Source: Desulfovibrio sp.
GTDB taxonomy: Bacteria; Desulfobacterota; Desulfovibrionia; Desulfovibrionales; Desulfovibrionaceae
Reading direction: 5' to 3'
NCBI GenBank assembly: GCA_031281815.1
Contig: JAITEY010000046.1
Span: 1 to 9,842 of the forward strand
DNA: 9,842 bases
Below are positions 5,865-9,842 of the stretch, one piece after another (within the stretch, counting starts at the first letter, position 1; every line of letters begins with the position of its first letter). Position numbers and translations under genes: made by a program. The notes beneath the pieces were generated by a model. That model saw only the letters and a program-made list of their open reading frames with translations. It did no database searches and was not told the DNA's origin.

Positions 5865-6119
5865 AAAACGCTGCGGGCGCTTTTCTGCTTCATTGACACG
5901 CAATTTTCTCCCCTGGTGTTCCAGGCCGTCCAAAGAAGACATCGCTTTTTTCGCATCGGCGGCTTCCATTTCGACGAAACCGAAGCCGCGGGAGCGGCCG
6001 GTGTCGCGGTCAGACATTACTCTGGCTGAAACGACTTCCCCGAAAGGAGTAAACAGGGACTGAAGGCCGGATTGGTTGGTGGAAAAGGGCAAATTACCCA
6101 CGAACATAGACGTCGTCAT
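5862..6119 (-). CDS. Single-RRM RNA-binding protein
   Basis: An 85-residue protein made almost wholly of one RNA recognition motif, a size common among bacterial Rbp-type proteins that bind single-stranded RNA in the cytoplasm. RNP2 is MFVGNL (residues 5-10) and RNP1 is RGFGFVEM (44-51), with the RNA-stacking aromatics F6, F46 and F48 present; RNP1 ends in Met where Phe/Tyr is usual. The short C-terminal tail is basic (KRPQRF). ATG 6119 has GGAG 7 bases upstream; a longer frame to 6173 lacks such a signal and adds residues unlike the family. The TAG stop (5864-5862) sits inside the arm of a large hairpin. Targets cannot be inferred; cold or stress roles are known for some family members only. 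Confidence 0.9.
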   Translation of the reverse strand: MTTSMFVGNLPFSTNQSGLQSLFTPFGEVVSARVMSDRDTGRSRGFGFVEMEAADAKKAMSSLDGLEHQGRKLRVNEAEKRPQRF

Positions 6120-6221
6120 GTGATAACTCCATGAATTTTTAGGGAAAGGCATGTTACAAAAGGAGCTGAGCACACGCCGAGTCTTTTTTGAAAATCCTGA
6201 ACCCTGTTGAACGAAGGGGTA

Positions 6222-6250
6222 CGCTTACGCTACATGCGCCCCATGGTCAA
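6222..6250 (-). promoter_or_regulatory. Weak promoter candidate for the RRM gene
   Basis: Read leftward, TTGACC (6250-6245) and TAAGCG (6227-6222) are 17 bases apart. The -35 box is good and the -10 box poor. It would give a leader of about 95 bases before ATG 6119, and long leaders are usual for cold-responsive genes. Speculative. Confidence 0.25.
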
Positions 6251-6427
6251 CAGTTATTTTTCCCGACCGGTTATTTTTTTCGACGTCCCGATTTTTCGGC
6301 AACGCCTTTCAACCTGTCTGTCCGCGCCGACTCCCGAAAGTAATCCCGCCCCAAATCGGCAATCCCGCCCGGTTTGAAGCATTCACCGGCGCGCTTCCCC
6401 AAGGGATTTTCCGCTGCGTAAGGAAAA

Positions 6428-6451
6428 AAGCCGGGAATTGCTTCCCGGCTT
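6428..6451 (-). terminator. Intrinsic terminator of the feo operon
   Basis: AAGCCGGGAA (6428-6437) and TTCCCGGCTT (6442-6451) form a perfect 10-bp stem with a 4-base loop. Read leftward the stem is followed by a T-run (complement of the A-run 6424-6429), giving a classical Rho-independent terminator 45 bases after the feoB stop codon. Confidence 0.88.
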
Positions 6452-6495
6452 GCGCGCAGTTTTCCCGCGTCGTCGTCGCCGGCGTCACGCCCGGT

Positions 6496-8889
6496 TTACA
6501 GCAGCCCGCCCAGGAACTGGTAGGCAGCGACCGCGACACCATACGCCAGGGCCAGATTGAAAAAGAGGCTGAAAAAGAACCAGCGCCAACTGCCCGACTC
6601 CTGCTTGATGACCGTCAGGGTCACAAAGCAGGGAGAATAAAGGAGGGTGAACAGCAGAAAAGCCATGACCTTCGGCTTGGTCCAGCTTTTGTCCGCTTGG
6701 ATGTACTGCTCAAGGCCGGAAGCATTTTCGGCGTCCACTTCTCCGAGGGAATACGCCGTGCCCAGGGTGGAGATAACCACTTCCTTGGCGGCAATCCCGC
6801 CGATAAGCGCTATGTTCACACGCCAGTCGAAGCCTGCCGGGGCCGTGATGCCTTCCAGGGCGGTGCCGAGGCGTCCGGCGTAGGAATCGCGCAGGGATTC
6901 CGCGGCCCTGGCGTTCTCCAGGGCCGCAAGCTGTTGCTCAATGCGTTCGCGGGGCGTTTCCTCAGCGTCGCCGGTCCCGTCCGCAGGCGCTGCCTTGTCC
7001 GCCGGCGCCGCTGACCCAGGCGCTGCCTTGTCCTCCGGCGCGGTTGATCCCGGCGCGGAGGCTTTGCCGTCTTTTGCGACCGTGGAGGCCGCCGGGTCAT
7101 GCTGAAACAGGTCCGGATACCCTGCGGCCTTGGCGGCGTCATCCTGCGGCAAGGCGGTCAGACGTGCTTCGAGGGCGCTCTTTTGCGTCTCGTAGGCGGC
7201 TTCTTCGGTTTCCGAAAGTCCCGGATAGGTCATGCCGGCCCAGATGAGTATCGAGATGGCCAGAATGACCGTGCCCGCCTTTTTGACATATTGCCAGGCG
7301 CGCTCCCAGGTATGGATGAGGACGCCGGCCGCGGTCGGCCACCTGTACGGAGGCAGTTCCATGACAAAGGGCGCGGCGTCGCCCCGGATGATGGTGGAGC
7401 GCATGAACAGCGCCGCAAGCATGGCGACGCCCCAGCCGGCCAGGGTGAACAGGAACATGGCCAGGGTTTTGTTTTCGTCAAAAAAGGCGTTTATAAACAG
7501 CAGAAAAACGGGGATTTTCGCTCCGCAGGTCATGAAGGGCAAGGTCAGCATGGTCGCCAGGCGCTCACGCGGCGAGCGCAGGGTGCGCGTGGCCATGACC
7601 CCCGGCACGGCGCAGCCGCCCGCTATGCCGCCGGCAACGATGAAGGGCATGATCGAGGCCCCGTGCAGGCCGAAAATGCGGAAAATCCTGTCCATCATGT
7701 ACGCCGCCCGCGCCATGTAGCCGAAGTCTTCCAGCACGGCGATGAGCATGAACATAATCATGATCAGCGGCACAAAGCCGAGTACCCCGCCCACGCCCGC
7801 GATGATTCCGGAAATTACCAGAGATTTCAGGGGACCGGCCGGCATGAGGTCGTCGGCCGCGGCTTGAAGCCGGTCAAAGGCGCCGGTGACCAGATCGAGC
7901 GGATAAGCGCCGACCTCTATGGTCAGAAAATACATGCCGTAAAGAACGGCAAGCAGAACGAGCGGGCCGGCGATGCGGTGGGTCAGGACAAGGTCTATCT
8001 TGTCGGAAAAATCAATGCGCTTTTTTTGTTCATCCTCGGTGCGCACGCCCTGGCGCAGGATGGAACGTATCCAGCCGTAGCGGTAATCGGCCGCGACGGC
8101 TTCCGCGTCCACGCCGGCGGTACTCCGCAGGTGGTCGGAGGTTTTGTCCGCCGTCGCCTGCAGGCGGGCGGCGACTTCGGGGGCGGCGTCCTGCGCGGCG
8201 CGCAGCATATCCCGGTCGCATTCGAGAAATTTCATGGCGACCCAGCGGGGAGGGTAGGTGCCGGCGAACAGGCCGGCCTCCCGGATCACGGGCTCCATTT
8301 CGGCCAGAGCGGCGTCCAGGTCCGGTCCGTAGGATATTTCCAGGGGAGGAATGCGCCCCCCGGACGTTTCCGCAAGCTCCACGGCGGCGCGCAGGGTTTC
8401 CTCAAGGCCTTCGCCGCTTCTGGCCACCGCGGGCACGGCCTTGGCCCCCGTCAGTTCTTCCAGCAACGGTACGTTGATGCTCAGTCCCTGCGCCCTGGCC
8501 TCGTCCATCATGTTCAGGCACATGACGACGGGCAGGCCCATTTCCAGAAACTGCACGGTCAGGTACAGGTTGCGCTCCAGCACCCCGGCGTTGACCACAT
8601 CAATAATCGCGCCGGGGCGTTCTTCGGCCAGGGCCTGGCGAGCCGCTGTTTCCTCCGGGGAATAGGCGCTCATGGAATACATGCCCGGCAGGTCCATCAG
8701 GATAATGTCCCGGCCGTCCAGGTGCGCCGTGCCGCTTTTCTTCTCCACCGTGACGCCGGGGTAGTTGCCCACATGCTGCCGCGCGCCGGTGTAGCGGTTG
8801 AAGGCCGTCGTTTTCCCGGAATTGGGGTTGCCGGCTATGGCAATCAGCATATGCCCGCCCTGTGCGCCCTGCTGCGCCGGCGCCGTCAT
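6496..8889 (-). CDS. feoB: Ferrous iron transporter FeoB
   Basis: Inner-membrane Fe(II) uptake protein with a cytoplasmic G domain. The 797-residue product shows G1 GNPNSGKTT (20-28), G2 NYPGVTVE (42-49), G3 DLPG (66-69), G4 NMMD (126-129) and a G5-like VARSGEG near 157. The membrane part carries both gate motifs: GGCAVPGVMATR, and MTCGAKIPVFLLF with the conserved Cys. It ends with SPCFVTLTVIKQESGSWRW and a last helix. A long hydrophilic insert (about residues 555-665), rich in Ala, Pro and Asp, lies between the gate region and AAKEVVISTLGT; it contains two 11-residue repeats (614-635, GSxAPxDKAAP). The start overlaps the feoA stop as ATGA, implying translational coupling. An internal ATG (M14) just before the G domain is an alternative start. 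No feoC follows; a strong terminator does. A 698-codon antisense frame across the gene is a shadow. Confidence 0.97.
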   Translation of the reverse strand: MTAPAQQGAQGGHMLIAIAGNPNSGKTTAFNRYTGARQHVGNYPGVTVEKKSGTAHLDGRDIILMDLPGMYSMSAYSPEETAARQALAEERPGAIIDVVNAGVLERNLYLTVQFLEMGLPVVMCLNMMDEARAQGLSINVPLLEELTGAKAVPAVARSGEGLEETLRAAVELAETSGGRIPPLEISYGPDLDAALAEMEPVIREAGLFAGTYPPRWVAMKFLECDRDMLRAAQDAAPEVAARLQATADKTSDHLRSTAGVDAEAVAADYRYGWIRSILRQGVRTEDEQKKRIDFSDKIDLVLTHRIAGPLVLLAVLYGMYFLTIEVGAYPLDLVTGAFDRLQAAADDLMPAGPLKSLVISGIIAGVGGVLGFVPLIMIMFMLIAVLEDFGYMARAAYMMDRIFRIFGLHGASIMPFIVAGGIAGGCAVPGVMATRTLRSPRERLATMLTLPFMTCGAKIPVFLLFINAFFDENKTLAMFLFTLAGWGVAMLAALFMRSTIIRGDAAPFVMELPPYRWPTAAGVLIHTWERAWQYVKKAGTVILAISILIWAGMTYPGLSETEEAAYETQKSALEARLTALPQDDAAKAAGYPDLFQHDPAASTVAKDGKASAPGSTAPEDKAAPGSAAPADKAAPADGTGDAEETPRERIEQQLAALENARAAESLRDSYAGRLGTALEGITAPAGFDWRVNIALIGGIAAKEVVISTLGTAYSLGEVDAENASGLEQYIQADKSWTKPKVMAFLLFTLLYSPCFVTLTVIKQESGSWRWFFFSLFFNLALAYGVAVAAYQFLGGLL
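6985..7050. repeat. 33-bp tandem duplication inside feoB
   Basis: Two adjacent 33-base units (6985-7017 and 7018-7050) differ at only a few positions and keep the reading frame. Each encodes G-S-x-A-P-x-D-K-A-A-P. They sit in the low-complexity loop of FeoB, a place where length variation should be tolerated. Confidence 0.8.
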
Positions 8890-9122
8890 GACGCCCTGAC
8901 CCGGACAAAGCCCGCTTCGCGGTTGCGCAGGGTCAGCGTGAACCCCATGAAGCGCAGGGCCACCGGGTCCTGCAGCGGCGCGCGTCCGACGCAGCTCACT
9001 TCAACGCCCGGCGTCAGCCCCATATCCCGGATGCGCCGCCCCATTTCACCCCCGACGTCGACGCCGGCGATAACGGCCTTCTGCCCTTTCTTCAAGTCGC
9101 ATAACGAAATGATTTCGCCCAT
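8886..9122 (-). CDS. feoA: FeoA, SH3-like partner of FeoB
   Basis: A 78-residue cytoplasmic protein needed for full FeoB activity in characterised systems. It shows the FeoA pattern: LCDLKKGQKAVIAGV, then GEMGRRIRDMGLTPGVEVSCV, RAPLQDPVALRFMGFTLTLR and a final valine-rich strand, i.e. one SH3-like barrel. ATG 9122 is chosen because GGGAG lies 8 bases upstream; a TTG at 9155 would add 11 residues unlike the family and has no comparable signal. The TGA stop overlaps the feoB start by four bases, so the two are co-translated. Confidence 0.95.
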   Translation of the reverse strand: MGEIISLCDLKKGQKAVIAGVDVGGEMGRRIRDMGLTPGVEVSCVGRAPLQDPVALRFMGFTLTLRNREAGFVRVRAS

Positions 9123-9172
9123 GGTGACTGCTCCCGTCCGTTTGCCGATTATCAAAAAACGTTTGCGGAGGC

Positions 9173-9201
9173 AGTCTACTGAAATTGATATCTGATTTCA
9201 A
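9173..9201 (-). promoter_or_regulatory. feo promoter with Fur-like operator
   Basis: Read leftward, TTGAAA (9201-9196) and TAGACT (9178-9173) are separated by exactly 17 bases. An inverted repeat TGAAAT-N9-ATTTCA (9180-9200) fills the spacer, so a bound dimer would block RNA polymerase. AT-rich dyads of this form resemble Fur-family boxes, and iron repression of feo is known in many bacteria; the match to the Fur consensus is partial. The transcript would begin near 9166, 44 bases before feoA. Confidence 0.6.
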
Positions 9202-9235
9202 GAGGGAAAAATAAAAAAATTCAAAATTTGTTCTC

Positions 9236-9256
9236 CCGCGGAGGAGCGAGCCGCGG
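9236..9256 (-). terminator. Possible weak terminator after vsr
   Basis: CCGCGG occurs at 9236-9241 and 9251-9256 and can form a 6-bp GC stem with a 9-base loop, 25 bases past the vsr stop. Read leftward it is followed, after about ten bases, by long T-rich tracts (9203-9228) rather than a direct T-run, so termination is uncertain. Those T-rich tracts also form the upstream region of the feo promoter. Confidence 0.35.
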
Positions 9257-9281
9257 CGCGGTCTGCCGGCCTCTCAATCCG

Positions 9282-9719
9282 TCAGTTCGGCGGTGTGGGC
9301 TCAGGCGGGTCTTCGTTGTTCAGGAAGGCCGCCAAGCGCCGGCGCAGTTCAGCCTTGTCGCGCAGTTGGCACTGCCAGACGACCAGGCAGCGGTAGCCGA
9401 GTTTTTCCAGGGCTGCGAGGGTTTGCTCATCGCGTTGCCTGTTGCCGTTGATTTTTGCCGTCCAGAACTCCGTCCGCGTAGCGGGAATGCTTGCCCGCCT
9501 GCATCCGGGGTGGCCGTGCCAGAAGCAGCCGTGGACGAAGATGACGCTTTTATGCCGCGGGAGAACAATATCCGGCTTGCCCGGCAGTTCTTTCACATGC
9601 AGACGGAAACGGAAACCCATGCCGTGCAGCAAGGAGCGCACCGCTTTTTCCGGTTGCGTATCCCGTCCTTTGATACGGGACATGTTGCGGCTGCGTTTTT
9701 CCGGGCTGACGGTGTCCAT
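9282..9719 (-). CDS. vsr: Very short patch repair endonuclease Vsr
   Basis: Nicks 5' of the T in T:G mismatches left by deamination of 5-methylcytosine in Dcm-type sites. The 145-residue product has the family layout: MSRIKGRDTQPEKAVR (13-28, with E24), PGKPDIVLP (D50, metal-binding Asp), FVHGCFWHGHPGC (61-73, with H63 and H68), PATRTEFWTAKI (79-90) and D97 in NRQRD. C65, H70, C73 and C117 match the structural zinc ligands. Position 62 is Val where the E. coli enzyme has Thr, a substitution I recall as frequent in the family. ATG 9719 has AGGGAG 8 bases upstream. A dcm methylase usually lies beside vsr; none is visible, though it could lie beyond the right edge. Confidence 0.95.
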   Translation of the reverse strand: MDTVSPEKRSRNMSRIKGRDTQPEKAVRSLLHGMGFRFRLHVKELPGKPDIVLPRHKSVIFVHGCFWHGHPGCRRASIPATRTEFWTAKINGNRQRDEQTLAALEKLGYRCLVVWQCQLRDKAELRRRLAAFLNNEDPPEPTPPN

Positions 9720-9842
9720 AAGCAGAGCTCCCTGCCGATTTTCGCGCCTCGATGCATTGTTCCCCGTTCCGTCGGGGGGTCGCTCGGCCGTTGCGCGCTC
9801 TTGGCGGTCCCAGCGCGCGGCCGCCTTGCATGCGGCGTTGCA
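9720..9842 (-). other. Open in-frame extension upstream of vsr to the window edge
   Basis: The vsr frame has no stop codon in the 41 codons from its ATG to base 9842. The implied peptide is charged (for example KAAARWDRQERATAERP) and unlike any Vsr N-terminus I know. It may be non-coding GC-rich DNA or the tail of an upstream gene fused in frame. The ribosome binding site before ATG 9719 argues that vsr starts there. Confidence 0.3.

Larger units (their letters stand above)
6120..6495. other. Intergenic region between feoB and the RRM gene
   Basis: This gap carries the feoB terminator at its right and the leader/promoter region of the RRM gene at its left. A T-rich stretch (about 6250-6300) repeats GTTATTTTT twice. 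Short frames such as 6542-6309 minus overlap the feoB end in another frame and show no motif, so no gene is called. Confidence 0.5.

Noticed and set aside
7099..9195. 698-codon plus-strand open frame
   Set aside because: It is wholly antisense to feoA/feoB, which carry all family motifs. Long antisense frames are common opposite GC-rich genes, and the product is Gly/His/Arg-rich with no recognisable domain.

Overview
The window looks like chromosomal DNA of a GC-rich, Gram-negative, probably anaerobic bacterium, most likely a Desulfovibrio-type sulfate reducer (Desulfovibrionaceae). This rests on a FeoA/FeoB ferrous-iron operon with a long acidic, Ala/Pro-rich FeoB insert, a single-RRM RNA-binding protein, a periplasmic alpha-carbonic anhydrase, an EvgS-like hybrid kinase, and a CCTCCGGCGG...CCCCCGG type extragenic repeat that I associate with such genomes. 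The assignment is inference; no rRNA or other phylogenetic marker is present.

Layout. Bases 1-1200 are accessory and eroded: the first codons of a leftward gene leaving the window (19-1), a frameshifted zeta-toxin/P-loop kinase relic (924-444, minus) and a possible beta-barrel C-terminal scrap (960-1172, plus). Bases 1209-2765 hold a leftward cluster: a Panacea (DUF4065) antitoxin-like gene (2765-2250), a 73-codon single-pass membrane protein gene 16 bases behind it (2233-2012), and a secreted alpha-carbonic anhydrase (1970-1209). The first two resemble a type II toxin-antitoxin pair. The small gene carries an unusual scar: an 11-bp tandem duplication and a T8 tract, whose frame effects cancel so that the middle third is read in a different frame.

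Bases 2766-3223 are non-coding and divergent, with one promoter candidate for each side. A hybrid sensor kinase (3296-5515, plus) follows, with periplasmic solute-binding, HisKA, HATPase and receiver domains but no HPt domain. The convergent gap 5516-5861 is packed with inverted repeats: a 15-bp perfect terminator-like stem, a REP-like stem and a block of three abutting hairpins that ends in the stop codon of the RRM gene (6119-5862, minus).

Bases 6428-9201 are a complete leftward feo operon: promoter with a Fur-like palindrome between -35 and -10, feoA, feoB overlapping by ATGA, and a strong intrinsic terminator. At the right edge is a vsr mismatch-repair nuclease (9719-9282, minus) with no dcm methylase visible.

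The most interesting candidates are the Panacea/small-membrane-protein pair with its frame-compensated scar, and the three-hairpin element at 5731-5864.
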